From contig CAITYL010000126.1 in assembly GCA_903896595.1 (NCBI GenBank), positions 1 to 46,321 on the forward strand: a DNA stretch of 46,321 nucleotides, in the 5' to 3' direction. Below the pieces are notes generated by a model that searched no databases, was not told the DNA's origin, and saw nothing but the letters and a program-made list of their open reading frames with translations. The translations under genes and the position numbers were made by a program. This document shows, piece after piece, positions 8,771-17,676 of the stretch (the stretch's first letter is position 1; each line of letters starts with the position of its first letter). The stretch is from an uncultured Lentisphaerota bacterium (lineage in GTDB: Bacteria > Verrucomicrobiota > Lentisphaeria > Oligosphaerales > CAITYL01).

Positions 8771-8830
8771 ATGAGCAGTTATTACTCTGATAATATGTTC
8801 CGTTACTTACACAACGATATATTTAAATGA
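8771..8830 (+). CDS. Possible 19-residue leader ORF
   Basis: ATG 8771 is preceded by AAAGG (8763-8767) and encodes MSSYYSDNMFRYLHNDIFK, ending at TGA 8828-8830. The stop directly abuts the AAGGAA ribosome site of the next gene (ATG 8841), an arrangement that would couple translation. The peptide is rich in Tyr and Asn. It may be a chance ORF in AT-rich leader DNA; only the ribosome site and spacing argue for it. Confidence 0.25.
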   Translation: MSSYYSDNMFRYLHNDIFK

Positions 8831-8840
8831 AGGAATCGAC

Positions 8841-11800
8841 ATGAATTATATAACAGCCATCCTATGTACCGCTTTGACGGCCATCATCTCCGTACAGGCC
8901 GGGGAGAATTTGGTTTTCAACTCCGGCTTCGAATTGGGCAATGCGGGATATTCCTGCACCAAGTATCTGCGTCCCGACACCAATCCCGAACTTAAATATG
9001 CGGGACCGGTCGCCGACAACGCAACCCGTGTCACGGGAAAGCTGTCGTTGCGCATTCCCAACCGCTTTTCCGAAGAAATGCAACTCTATTCACGTGAAGT
9101 TTGCCTTGTCCCTGGAAGGGAATACACCGCCTCCCTTTGGATGAAGAGCGATATCGAACACCTTGTTGTGAATGTCATCATGTTTTCAATCGCAAAGGGA
9201 AAATGGGATACGCCAAGAAGGGATTTCGAGGTTGGAAGGGAGTGGAAACGTTTCAGCTTCACTTTCACGGCCGCGCATGAATACTACTCCTTCCGTGTCG
9301 GCATGGGCGACCGAAACGGACTTCCGGCTTGCGACCTCTGGCTGGACAACTTGCAGATCAACAAGGGGCCATTGAGGGATTATGAGCCTTGCGCCGATAT
9401 CGAAGCCACGACAACGTCGCCAAATCTTGTACTTCTTGAGGACGGCAAACTTTCCTGCAATGTCGAACTTGTCAACAATTCCGCAAACGCGTCCTCGGCG
9501 AAAATGGCGTTGGATATCATAAATGACGGCAATGGCGAAAAATCCTTCTCAAAACTATTTGATTTCAATCTCAAGCCGGGAGAAAGAACATCGATTCCCT
9601 GCCAAATTCCGCTGAATGGTTATGGCGCATACCTGGCCCAGACAACCAGCATCGGGACGCAATCCTTCAATTCGCTGCCCGGCTATTTCGCGGTCATCGG
9701 AAACTATGAGCGGAAGAATATCGACCTTGACAAAACATTTTGCGTCGGGTTGAACAATGGTTCCGGCTATTTTATCGCCCACGACCGTAGCCTGACGGGA
9801 ACGTCAGGATATCTGGCGGTAGACCATGATGTCGATGCGCATTTCGCGTTGCTCGCGAAAATGGGTTGCCGCCTAATCCGCGATGGGGCATCAGGCTGCT
9901 CTGCGTTCTCATGGCGCATGTGCGAACCGAAGGAGGGCGAATTCAAATTCCAGATCGGCGACCGCTTGCTGGAGCTTTCCGAAAGACATGGAATGAAAGT
10001 CATGCCAATTCTTGGAGGATCGGACTTCATAAACCCTCCCAAAGAGCCCAATTTGCCTGAATGGCTGAAAAACAAAAGCAAAAAACAGGATCCCATCCCC
10101 GTCGATATCATTCAAACAGCCAAGGGAAATGTATATCTCCCCCCCCTTGAATTGTGGAGGAAGTTCATCAGGGAGACCGTAACCCATTGCAAGGGCAAGG
10201 TGTCCCATTATGAAATAATGAACGAGCCAAATTTGTTCCTTTCTCCAACGGAATACCTGGAGTATTTGAAGGCGGCAAACGAAGAAATACGGGGTGCCGA
10301 TCCTAAGGCGAAAACAGTGGGTTTCTGCGCGACGGGCGACTTGGGCGGCAATGTCGATAATTTTATGAATGGCTGCATAAAGCAAAAAGGCCTGCCTTAT
10401 GCGGACATCGTAAGCTTCCATCCTTATGACGCCAGGGACTTGAAAGCCATACTTCCAGCCGACAAGCAAATCGACGGCATCAAGGCGATGCTGAGCGAGA
10501 ACCAGGAAAACCGCCTTCCGCTTTGGAACACGGAGCTGTTTTTCCTGTTCAGCGGCCCTGAACATAACAGTTATGAGGCGGGCGTTTGCCAGCCTCAACA
10601 TATCGCCATGCGCTTTCTGACCGATCTCGGAGAAGGCTTGGGGCAGTCGTTACCCCTTCCACATCAACCTCTGTGGAAGCCGCTGCTAAACCCGCACACG
10701 GACGAGAATATATGCAACTCGCTTCCCTCTGCTAATTTCGTCGCCTACAACGCCCTGGCGCGACTTTTCGAGGGAGCAAAACCGTTAGACAAAATCCGCT
10801 GGGGCAATGACACCATCTGCTATGTCTATGAAAAAGACGGCAGGCCTCTGGCCGCCTTCTGGAATTATGGCGACACGAAGGAGCTGAAACTCAAGCTGGA
10901 GGCAAAATCATCTGACTTGCAACTCTTCGACCTCTTCGGCAATGAAATCTCCTTCCCGGAAGACGGCATCATAAAATTCGGGCCAGCCCCCTTCTATCTT
11001 ACAACGAAAGCGAAAGCGTGGTTCAACCTCTTGTCCAGCGAAATGTCGACAACCAACTTCGACGCGATGTTGAAGAACGGCCAGGTCGAAGCGGAGCTGC
11101 CGGTTGCGGTTGGGACTGGCGCAAGGTTTGTTCCGCAAAACGGCGGTTGGGCGCTTGTCGTGCCGTTCCGCAATTGCACCGGACGCGACTTGCCGGGGAA
11201 AATAGGCGTCCGCGGAGAGGGTCTTGTCGGGGCGGAAAGCGTCAGCTTCACCGTTCCGGCCAACGGGGAATTGGCAATCGCCGTTCCGGTCAAGCTAAAG
11301 ACGGAGACGCCTGGCCCGGTCTCCGCCAAATTTGCGCTCGACGGGAAAATATGGACCTTGCCATTGAAGATCAAGCCACCTGGCAAGCTTCTTCGACCTG
11401 GAGACTCGGCGCGGCTTGGCTCGTCCTCCATGAACGTGTCGTGCAACGACAAAACGCTTAAAATATCGTTTGCGGTGAACGACACCAGCCCGTCGGGATA
11501 CGTCGCCGGACGCGAGCCTTGGGAGCAGGACTGCATCGAACTTTTCATAGATGCAAATCCCGAATTCAACCAAGTGAAATACCCTGAGACCTACACCGAT
11601 AAGGTTGCACGCCTCTTTGTAATGCCATATGCGCCAGAGGGACAACGCATGGTCTTGAAACCGGGGGGATTGGATTTGAGCGGAGTGACGGTTGCCACCG
11701 CGACCCAAGCAGGAGGCTACACGGCGGAGGTGGAAATTCCGTTGGCTGCGCTCGGCGGCACAGGCATCGGCTTTGAGGCGCAAATAGATGACGCGGACAC

Positions 11801-11888
11801 CGTGAAACGCCAGTCCTCCGCAAACTGGAACTCCAATGGCGACGCCTATAAAAACAGATTGAGCTTTGGTTTCATAACGTTCAAATAG
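8841..11888 (+). CDS. Secreted multidomain glycoside hydrolase (clan GH-A-like) with carbohydrate-binding domains
   Basis: A 1015-residue exported enzyme, probably the initial polysaccharide-cutting enzyme of the locus. Residues 1-20 form a signal peptide (MNYITAILCTALTAIISVQA). Residues 22-175 (ENLVFNSGFELGNAGY ... LWLDNLQINKG) look like a CBM4/9-type sandwich. A TIM-barrel-like region spans about 300-620: MGCRLIRDG, EIMNEPNLF with candidate acid/base Glu462, and LWNTELFFLF with candidate nucleophile Glu565, spaced as in clan GH-A. The last 180 residues (NVSCNDKTLKISFAVNDTS ... WEQDCIELFIDANPEF) resemble a CBM9-type domain. I cannot fix the GH family number; GH39- or GH5-like is possible. 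AAGGAA precedes ATG 8841. The gene is clearly less GC-rich than the purine or glutamate synthase genes. Confidence 0.8.
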   Translation: MNYITAILCTALTAIISVQAGENLVFNSGFELGNAGYSCTKYLRPDTNPELKYAGPVADNATRVTGKLSLRIPNRFSEEMQLYSREVCLVPGREYTASLWMKSDIEHLVVNVIMFSIAKGKWDTPRRDFEVGREWKRFSFTFTAAHEYYSFRVGMGDRNGLPACDLWLDNLQINKGPLRDYEPCADIEATTTSPNLVLLEDGKLSCNVELVNNSANASSAKMALDIINDGNGEKSFSKLFDFNLKPGERTSIPCQIPLNGYGAYLAQTTSIGTQSFNSLPGYFAVIGNYERKNIDLDKTFCVGLNNGSGYFIAHDRSLTGTSGYLAVDHDVDAHFALLAKMGCRLIRDGASGCSAFSWRMCEPKEGEFKFQIGDRLLELSERHGMKVMPILGGSDFINPPKEPNLPEWLKNKSKKQDPIPVDIIQTAKGNVYLPPLELWRKFIRETVTHCKGKVSHYEIMNEPNLFLSPTEYLEYLKAANEEIRGADPKAKTVGFCATGDLGGNVDNFMNGCIKQKGLPYADIVSFHPYDARDLKAILPADKQIDGIKAMLSENQENRLPLWNTELFFLFSGPEHNSYEAGVCQPQHIAMRFLTDLGEGLGQSLPLPHQPLWKPLLNPHTDENICNSLPSANFVAYNALARLFEGAKPLDKIRWGNDTICYVYEKDGRPLAAFWNYGDTKELKLKLEAKSSDLQLFDLFGNEISFPEDGIIKFGPAPFYLTTKAKAWFNLLSSEMSTTNFDAMLKNGQVEAELPVAVGTGARFVPQNGGWALVVPFRNCTGRDLPGKIGVRGEGLVGAESVSFTVPANGELAIAVPVKLKTETPGPVSAKFALDGKIWTLPLKIKPPGKLLRPGDSARLGSSSMNVSCNDKTLKISFAVNDTSPSGYVAGREPWEQDCIELFIDANPEFNQVKYPETYTDKVARLFVMPYAPEGQRMVLKPGGLDLSGVTVATATQAGGYTAEVEIPLAALGGTGIGFEAQIDDADTVKRQSSANWNSNGDAYKNRLSFGFITFK

Positions 11889-11900
11889 GATGGAATTGAG

Positions 11901-12839
11901 ATGCGAAAACTCAGTTTAGTCTCCTTGCTCTCAATGTCAGCCGCGTTGAATTTGGCGGCCGCCTCTGTGTCTCTGAACGCCAACACCGAGTGGAAATCTG
12001 TCGACACTGAGGGCATTAAGACATACGCCATCGATTATGACGGAAAAGGCTGGCCAGGTTTTTTTCCCCAGGTGGATACCGGGCCTGGCGAATTTTATAA
12101 AGTTCGCTGGATGATGAAAAGCCAGCGGACAGGCGATGAACCGCAGACTCTTGCCATTGAGGGGAGCTTGGGCAAGGGGACGTTGAACTGCCCTGTCTCA
12201 AAAGAGTGGAACACCTATTCCGCCTATGTGTTTTCCGGCAATGGGGGGCCATTCAAATTCCGTATTTATCTCAATCCAGGATCAGCCGGGAAGGTTGAGG
12301 CGAAGAACGTTGAAGTTTCAAAAGTCTCCACGGAGGAACTAAGCGGGAATTTGTTGTCCGACGGCGATTTTGAACATTCAGCGGGAAGTCCGGTCGATTG
12401 GCTCAAGGACGGCAGGGTTAAAGGGTCGCCAATATCCATCGTCCGCTCGGAGGACTTCATCTCTGGCGAACGCAGCATGGCTGTCGAATTCAAGCCGCAG
12501 GATGGCAACGCAATTGGCATCCAATCTCCGCAACTGCCAGTCGAGCCGGGCAAAGTGTATGAATTCAACTTCTGGGCGAAGGCTGGACGGGAGTTCGTGA
12601 TAAATGTCGATACACAGGCTTGGCCGCCCTATGGGCATAAAGGCACGCATTTCTGGAAGCGTGACACCTTCAAGATCACGACGGAATGGAAGCAATATTC
12701 GTTGAAGGCATCCATTCCAAGCGATCTTGTCCAGTATCCAGATCTCGCCGCAAAGACCGTTTATATCGGCATTAGTGCGGCCGCGAAAGACCAGGAAGAA
12801 AAAGTTTTGTTCGATGACATGAGTTTCAAGCGATTATGA
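11901..12839 (+). CDS. Secreted carbohydrate-binding-like protein without a catalytic domain
   Basis: A 312-residue protein with signal peptide MRKLSLVSLLSMSAALNLAAA. Two beta-sandwich repeats follow. The first covers about residues 25-140 (FYKVRWMMKSQRTGDEPQ ... FKFRIYLNPGSAGKVEAKNVEV). The second covers 148-312 (NLLSDGDFEHSAGSPVDWLKDG ... PGKVYEFNFWAKAG ... VYIGISAAAKDQEEKVLFDDMSF), which has the NLLxDGDFE start and the FDDxSF end of CBM4/9-like domains. No catalytic acid pair is apparent. It starts 12 bases after the large glycosidase and is probably co-transcribed, acting as a surface or secreted glycan-binding partner. Function beyond sugar binding is not visible. Confidence 0.7.
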   Translation: MRKLSLVSLLSMSAALNLAAASVSLNANTEWKSVDTEGIKTYAIDYDGKGWPGFFPQVDTGPGEFYKVRWMMKSQRTGDEPQTLAIEGSLGKGTLNCPVSKEWNTYSAYVFSGNGGPFKFRIYLNPGSAGKVEAKNVEVSKVSTEELSGNLLSDGDFEHSAGSPVDWLKDGRVKGSPISIVRSEDFISGERSMAVEFKPQDGNAIGIQSPQLPVEPGKVYEFNFWAKAGREFVINVDTQAWPPYGHKGTHFWKRDTFKITTEWKQYSLKASIPSDLVQYPDLAAKTVYIGISAAAKDQEEKVLFDDMSFKRL

Positions 12840-12870
12840 AACACAGTTGAATTACAAGGACAACTAAGCG

Positions 12871-12984
12871 TTGAAAGTCGAGGATATGGTTCTGTTGGAC
12901 GGACATGTCGAATGGCATCCCGCCAAATGGTATCTCGTCGCCCCAACCGTTTGGTGCCATGATGAAAGCGTGTCTTTCCACTAA
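12871..12984 (+). pseudogene. Possible remnant of a prepilin-like gene (C-terminal tail)
   Basis: This short frame reads KVEDMVLLDGHVEWHPAKWYLVAP and stops at 12982. The segment VLLDGHVEWHP resembles the DGH-containing tail of H-x9-DG prepilin-like proteins (compare [11 protein letters not shown] in the gene at 7915-8739). No N-terminal prepilin helix is present upstream. It could be a deletion remnant left between the carbohydrate-binding protein and the SGNH gene. An AAGGA word at 12856-12860 precedes a TTG, so a tiny intact gene cannot be ruled out. Confidence 0.35.
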
Positions 12985-13066
12985 GATTTTACCCATGAGA
13001 TCGCGCATTGGGGTGGGATCTTAATTCTACCTAAAGCCTAACGCCGTATAACCACCGGAGTCAACA

Positions 13067-13840
13067 ATGGTAAATGGATTTTCGCACCCGCTCAACAAAG
13101 GATTGACCGCCGAGTTCGCAAAGGGAAATCCAGTCCTCGTGGCTGCGGGAAACGTGGAGATGGGACTTCGTTCCCAATTGGAACGGGTTAGCGACATCAG
13201 CGCATTTGTGCCCCGTGAACATGAGTTTCGCATCTACTTCATCGGGGATAGCATCACGCGTCATGGCACCAACCAAGATCTCCTCGAAAGATTGAAGTGG
13301 GATCATGAGTCCGGAATGGCCGCAAGCTCGGAAGACAAGGATTTCGTTCATCTGGTCGCTACCGGAATCTCAAAAGCCGTTGGCAAGAAAACCTGTATTT
13401 TCTTCGGCAATGGCGGCGATGCCGCCAACGCGATGAAAGGCATGGCCGATGCCAAAACCTACCAGCCGCATCTTGTCATTGTGCAGCTTGGCGAACATGT
13501 CCCCGCTGATGAAAACAGCCAAAAAACGTTTTCCGAGTATGAAACGCTCCTTGATGGCCTGATGGCCTTGCCATCCAAACCGATGATCATCTGCACGGGC
13601 TCATGGTCACCGCAAAAAGGCGTTTCATCCTATCAGGGGCACGAAAAGAGGGTCAATGGAATTCAAAAGGACATCTGCCGAGGGAAAGGCGTGGCTTTCG
13701 CTGACATTGAAAAGTATGCACTGGATCCATCCTGTAGCGGAACGGGCGGCAGCGACGGCGTCAAATGGCATCCCAATGACAACGGGCAGGCGGGCTATGC
13801 CAAAGAGATCTTGCAGCTCTTCGAGCGACGTGGCAAATAG
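13067..13840 (+). CDS. SGNH/GDSL-type hydrolase (putative carbohydrate esterase)
   Basis: A 257-residue protein likely to remove acetyl or other ester groups from a glycan. Block I is FIGDSITRHG with nucleophile Ser62. Block II Gly is in FFGNGGD (residues 112-118). Block V is SDGVKWHPND with Asp230 and His235. In the usual block III position the sequence is QLGEHVP (141-147), so the oxyanion Asn of GxND is replaced by Glu-His, which is unusual. There is no signal peptide. The first 45 residues (HPLNKGLTAEFAKGNPVLV) are not a normal part of the fold. GGAG at 13057-13060 supports ATG 13067. It is followed 19 bases later by the GH35 gene. Confidence 0.75.
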   Translation: MVNGFSHPLNKGLTAEFAKGNPVLVAAGNVEMGLRSQLERVSDISAFVPREHEFRIYFIGDSITRHGTNQDLLERLKWDHESGMAASSEDKDFVHLVATGISKAVGKKTCIFFGNGGDAANAMKGMADAKTYQPHLVIVQLGEHVPADENSQKTFSEYETLLDGLMALPSKPMIICTGSWSPQKGVSSYQGHEKRVNGIQKDICRGKGVAFADIEKYALDPSCSGTGGSDGVKWHPNDNGQAGYAKEILQLFERRGK

Positions 13841-13859
13841 AAGAAGAAAGCACAAACTT

Positions 13860-15989
13860 ATGCCAGCAGAAAATATTACTTCAAGAACGGTGACTTTTGA
13901 CGAACGCGCATTCCTCGTGGACGGCCAGCGCAAGCTCCTGGTCAGCGGTGAGATACATTATGCACGGTCTCCTAGGGAATTATGGCCTCTGCTTCTCGAC
14001 CATGCGAAGAAGCTTGGGCTGAATTGCATTGCATCGTATGTCTTCTGGAACTGGCACGAACCTGACCGGGACGTCTACGACTTCTCCGGCGACCGCGATC
14101 TCGGACATTTCCTCTTCCTCTGTGCGGAAAGGAATCTTGACGTGATTCTCCGCGCCGGCCCCTACTGCTGTGCCGAATGGAACTATGGCGGATATCCGCC
14201 TTACCTGCGTGATGAGCCGGAGATCGTGATCCGCACCTGGAATGAGCCGTATCTGCGCCGGGTCGAAAAATACTTTTCACACCTTGTGCCCGAGTTCCGC
14301 CCATACCTCGCCAGCCATGGCGGCCCCATCATTCTCGTCCAAGTGGAGAACGAATATGCAAATGTCGCAAAACGGTATGGTGCTGAAGGACAGCGCTATA
14401 TCGCATGGATGGGCGCTCTGGCGAAGAAACTCGGTGTCGATGTCCCGGTAATAATGTGCGAAGGCGGAGCTGAAGGTGCGGTTGAAACAGTGAACGGCTT
14501 TTCGATATGCCGGGAAGGAATGATTCAATTCCGCAAGGCGCATCCGGGAATGCCGATATTCTGGACGGAGCTGTGGCCTTCGTGGTACGACACCTGGGGG
14601 TTCCAGCGTCACTATCGCGATCCCCGCAACATAGCCAGCCATATCCTCTCTTTCATCGCAAATGGCGGAGCGGGTTTCAACTACTACATGTTCCACGGCG
14701 GCACGAACTTCGGCCGGACAAGCATGTACCTGCAGACAACCAGCTATGATTTCGGCGCGCTGCTCGACGCGCATGGACGCCCTACCCTCAAAGGCCTATA
14801 TCTTGCCAAGCTGCACACTCTTCTGACCAGGAATGCAGCGATCATCCTAGAGGGAAAATGCGAAGTTCGCACTGACGCCAGCGGGGATCTCACTGCGACA
14901 TGGCGGCACGCCGGCAAATCACTCACCGTAGTTTGCCAAAAATCGCCTTTCCAGGCCATGGTGAAAGATGAAAAAACATCCGTACTCTTTGATACTGAAA
15001 AAGTATATTCGGCGACGGTCGCATCTCATCGTCCGTCAACATGGAAAGAATTTACAACTCCCAAAGAGTGGCGGGCATGGACTGAACCTAGTCCAAGCGA
15101 AAGGACTGATGATGCAATCGCGTCGCCGGCGCCGCTTGAGCAGCTTTCTCTCACACATGACAACAGCGATTACTGCTGGTACAGCGCGGAAATTAAACTG
15201 GAAAAGAACGGTGATCACGTCCTGAAACTAAGCCATTGCGCCGACGTCATGTCGGTCTTCATCGACGGCAGACCGGTGGGAGTCTCACAACCTCCTTTCC
15301 TTGAAAACCGCGGACCAACTTCGACAACGGCGAACGTCAAGAGCGCAGAACCGCAAGTAAACCCCCTCGAGTCCGCAGTCGGACACTACAATCAGACATT
15401 CACCTTCCGTTCATTAAAGGGAGTTAAGCGTCTTGACATCCTGGCGTCGTCAATCGGAATGGTCAAAGGCGACTGGATGATTGGCGCGTCGATGAACACC
15501 GAATGCAAGGGCATCTGGGGAAAAACGGTGTGTGACGGATGTTCAATCAAAAACTGGGAGATGCGGCCTTTTCTTGCCGGAGAAAAATTAAAGCTTCCAA
15601 CTGCTATGGAATCAGTCGGATGGCGCAGTGCGTCGAAAGTCCGGAACCAGACCTGTACCTGGTATCGGTCAACCGTCATGATTTCAAAACGCATTTTGAA
15701 CTCCAACGCTGATTTCCGTCTTGACGCGAACGGACTGGGCAAAGGGATGCTATTCATCAACGGACATGCGCTTGGTCGGCACTGGCTGGTCGAGGGAAAA
15801 GGCTACGGGGCCGACGAACCATGGCAGAACATTGAAGTTGAAGGATTGTCTCTTGGTCCGACAGGAGAACCGACACAGAGGTTCTATCATGTTCCAAGGG
15901 CATGGCTCTCGGAAGTAAATGAGTTGGTGATTTTCGAGGAACGCCAGTGCGCTCCCGCAAACGTTCGTCTTGAAATTAGAAAGGCGTGA
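13860..15989 (+). CDS. Beta-galactosidase, glycoside hydrolase family 35
   Basis: A 709-residue enzyme that hydrolyses terminal beta-galactosyl residues. The catalytic barrel begins FLVDGQRKLLVSGEIHYARSPRELWPLLLDHAKKLGLNCI. PIILVQVENEY carries the acid/base Glu165, and IFWTELWPSW carries the nucleophile Glu237. GGTNFGRTS is another family hallmark. The C-terminal beta domains include KGMLFINGHALGRHW, the usual jelly-roll signature of the family. No signal peptide is evident, which suggests intracellular action on imported oligosaccharides. ATG 13860 is preferred; the frame is open to 13656 only because it overlaps the SGNH gene in another phase. Its end overlaps the next start by four bases (GTGA). 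Confidence 0.92.
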   Translation: MPAENITSRTVTFDERAFLVDGQRKLLVSGEIHYARSPRELWPLLLDHAKKLGLNCIASYVFWNWHEPDRDVYDFSGDRDLGHFLFLCAERNLDVILRAGPYCCAEWNYGGYPPYLRDEPEIVIRTWNEPYLRRVEKYFSHLVPEFRPYLASHGGPIILVQVENEYANVAKRYGAEGQRYIAWMGALAKKLGVDVPVIMCEGGAEGAVETVNGFSICREGMIQFRKAHPGMPIFWTELWPSWYDTWGFQRHYRDPRNIASHILSFIANGGAGFNYYMFHGGTNFGRTSMYLQTTSYDFGALLDAHGRPTLKGLYLAKLHTLLTRNAAIILEGKCEVRTDASGDLTATWRHAGKSLTVVCQKSPFQAMVKDEKTSVLFDTEKVYSATVASHRPSTWKEFTTPKEWRAWTEPSPSERTDDAIASPAPLEQLSLTHDNSDYCWYSAEIKLEKNGDHVLKLSHCADVMSVFIDGRPVGVSQPPFLENRGPTSTTANVKSAEPQVNPLESAVGHYNQTFTFRSLKGVKRLDILASSIGMVKGDWMIGASMNTECKGIWGKTVCDGCSIKNWEMRPFLAGEKLKLPTAMESVGWRSASKVRNQTCTWYRSTVMISKRILNSNADFRLDANGLGKGMLFINGHALGRHWLVEGKGYGADEPWQNIEVEGLSLGPTGEPTQRFYHVPRAWLSEVNELVIFEERQCAPANVRLEIRKA

Positions 15990-17674
15990 ACGTGCATTCA
16001 ACCACTCTTTCGCTGCCGCGTCTTGAAGCCCATTCGCAACTGGCGTTCCGCATCGGCCTGACGCGAAAGCGGACAGCGGCCTATCCCCTGGATTCGATGG
16101 ACTTCATCATGGTCGACCTGGAGCGGCCAGACCTCTGCACGCACCACTCCTTCTGGTGTACGGGCGACCTGTCCGGCCGGGTGCTGGAGTTCCTCTCGTG
16201 CGCCGCGCTGGTCGAAGGTGTCGTTGATGCCCGCCTTGAAACTCTTTTTAACCGAATCATCAGGCAACAGCGAGCCTCGGGCGCCATCGGCCGCTACGCG
16301 CCTGAGTATTCCCCCATGCCGCCTGAAGGCAACTGTTTTTCCACGACCTGTCGCCTGTTCTCAGGACTGCTCCGATACTATGAGTTCTCCGGCGACCAGC
16401 GCGCCGTGGACGCCGCCATCGGCATGGGTGAATTCACGCTTAAGAGAAAAGACGATTTATTGAGACACGTTGACCGGTTTGGCCTTGGGTCCTGGGGCTC
16501 CGAAGGCTTTGCCTTGCTCTATGGCGTCACCGGAGATTCGCGCTATCTCGAGTTTTGCGAAGCTCTGGCGGAGACCCCCAAAGTCGACCAGCTGACGGAG
16601 CCGACGCACTCGCATGGTTTTATGAGCACATTGAGAGGATTCCAGCTTGCGTCGCTCATCTCCGGCAAGATGAAACTGGAAGAGACAGCGGAACACTGGC
16701 GGCGCGTGATCATTGAGAAAAAATGGGAGATGCCTGACGGCAATATCGCGGAGAATTTTCCGCGGAGTTTCCGCAACGAAGGGTGCTCGATTGCCGACTG
16801 GTTGATGTTAAACCTCAACGCGGGGCTTCTCGGGCGAGAGGGGGCTTATGCCAAGGCGGAGAACATTCTTTGGAATGCGTTGTTCCACAATCAAATCATG
16901 AATGGCGCCTTCGGCCACCGAGAACTGAGTTCCGTGGGGTGCGGCTATATCAACGAAGCCGACGCGTGGTGGTGCTGTACGATGCACGCCGGCATGGCGA
17001 TGACCGAAGCCGCAAAACATGCGGTCATCATGAAAGACGGGGGGATTCAGATAAACCTGCTGCTGGCGGGGGATTATTTGCTTTCGACCGCGACCGCGGG
17101 GCGGGTGAAGGTCTCAATCCGGACCGCGTATCCGGCGACCGCCGGGGCGACGATCACGGTCGAATTTCAGGGAGCCGACGTTCCCGTGAAACTGCGAATC
17201 CCGTCTTGCATCGAGAATTCGCGGCTGACGGAGCGGCGGGACGGGCGGCTGATGCGAATCGAGCTCAAGGGCGAACTTAGGCATCGCATCGAAGAGACGG
17301 AGGGTGGCATGGCGATGGTAAAATTCGGGCCGCTGGTTCTGACGCCCAACCTCTACTTTTGGCGAGAAGGCGGCCGCGATTTCGGCGGCGTTTTGAAATG
17401 TCATCAGGTCCCAACCAACTATCTTCCACCGCTCATGCCGGCGGGGGTGCCGATCCTGCTTGAGGCGCGGGCGCACGAAGGTATCGCGCCCTCATTCAGT
17501 TTTTTCGAGGAAGGTCCGGACGCGCGTTGTTATGTCCCAGGCGCACCTGCCGATCTCCGACTTCAATTCGACCATGGGGAGGAAAAAATCGTCTATGCGC
17601 GGCCGCTATGCTCGACCTTATCCTCCTTCTCGCCCCACGATTCGCCCATCCTGTTTGGAACTCAGCGACGCTAA
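15986..17674 (+). CDS. Beta-L-arabinofuranosidase-like protein, glycoside hydrolase family 127 type (DUF1680)
   Basis: A 562-residue alpha/alpha-barrel enzyme. In GH127 a zinc-bound Cys acts as the nucleophile and is held by a Glu and further Cys residues. The matching residues are present: Glu265 and Cys267 in NEGCSIADWL, and Cys330-Cys331 in WWCCTMHAGMAM. The N-terminal half has the barrel-like phrases FWCTGDLSGRVLEFL and LFSGLLRYYEFSGD. Family members release beta-L-arabinofuranose or related sugars, and the exact linkage here is unknown. It starts with GTG overlapping the GH35 stop, so translation is coupled; GTG 15992 is an alternative. No signal peptide is seen. The GH2 gene starts two bases after it. 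Confidence 0.85.
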   Translation: MNVHSTTLSLPRLEAHSQLAFRIGLTRKRTAAYPLDSMDFIMVDLERPDLCTHHSFWCTGDLSGRVLEFLSCAALVEGVVDARLETLFNRIIRQQRASGAIGRYAPEYSPMPPEGNCFSTTCRLFSGLLRYYEFSGDQRAVDAAIGMGEFTLKRKDDLLRHVDRFGLGSWGSEGFALLYGVTGDSRYLEFCEALAETPKVDQLTEPTHSHGFMSTLRGFQLASLISGKMKLEETAEHWRRVIIEKKWEMPDGNIAENFPRSFRNEGCSIADWLMLNLNAGLLGREGAYAKAENILWNALFHNQIMNGAFGHRELSSVGCGYINEADAWWCCTMHAGMAMTEAAKHAVIMKDGGIQINLLLAGDYLLSTATAGRVKVSIRTAYPATAGATITVEFQGADVPVKLRIPSCIENSRLTERRDGRLMRIELKGELRHRIEETEGGMAMVKFGPLVLTPNLYFWREGGRDFGGVLKCHQVPTNYLPPLMPAGVPILLEARAHEGIAPSFSFFEEGPDARCYVPGAPADLRLQFDHGEEKIVYARPLCSTLSSFSPHDSPILFGTQRR

Positions 17675-17676
17675 CC

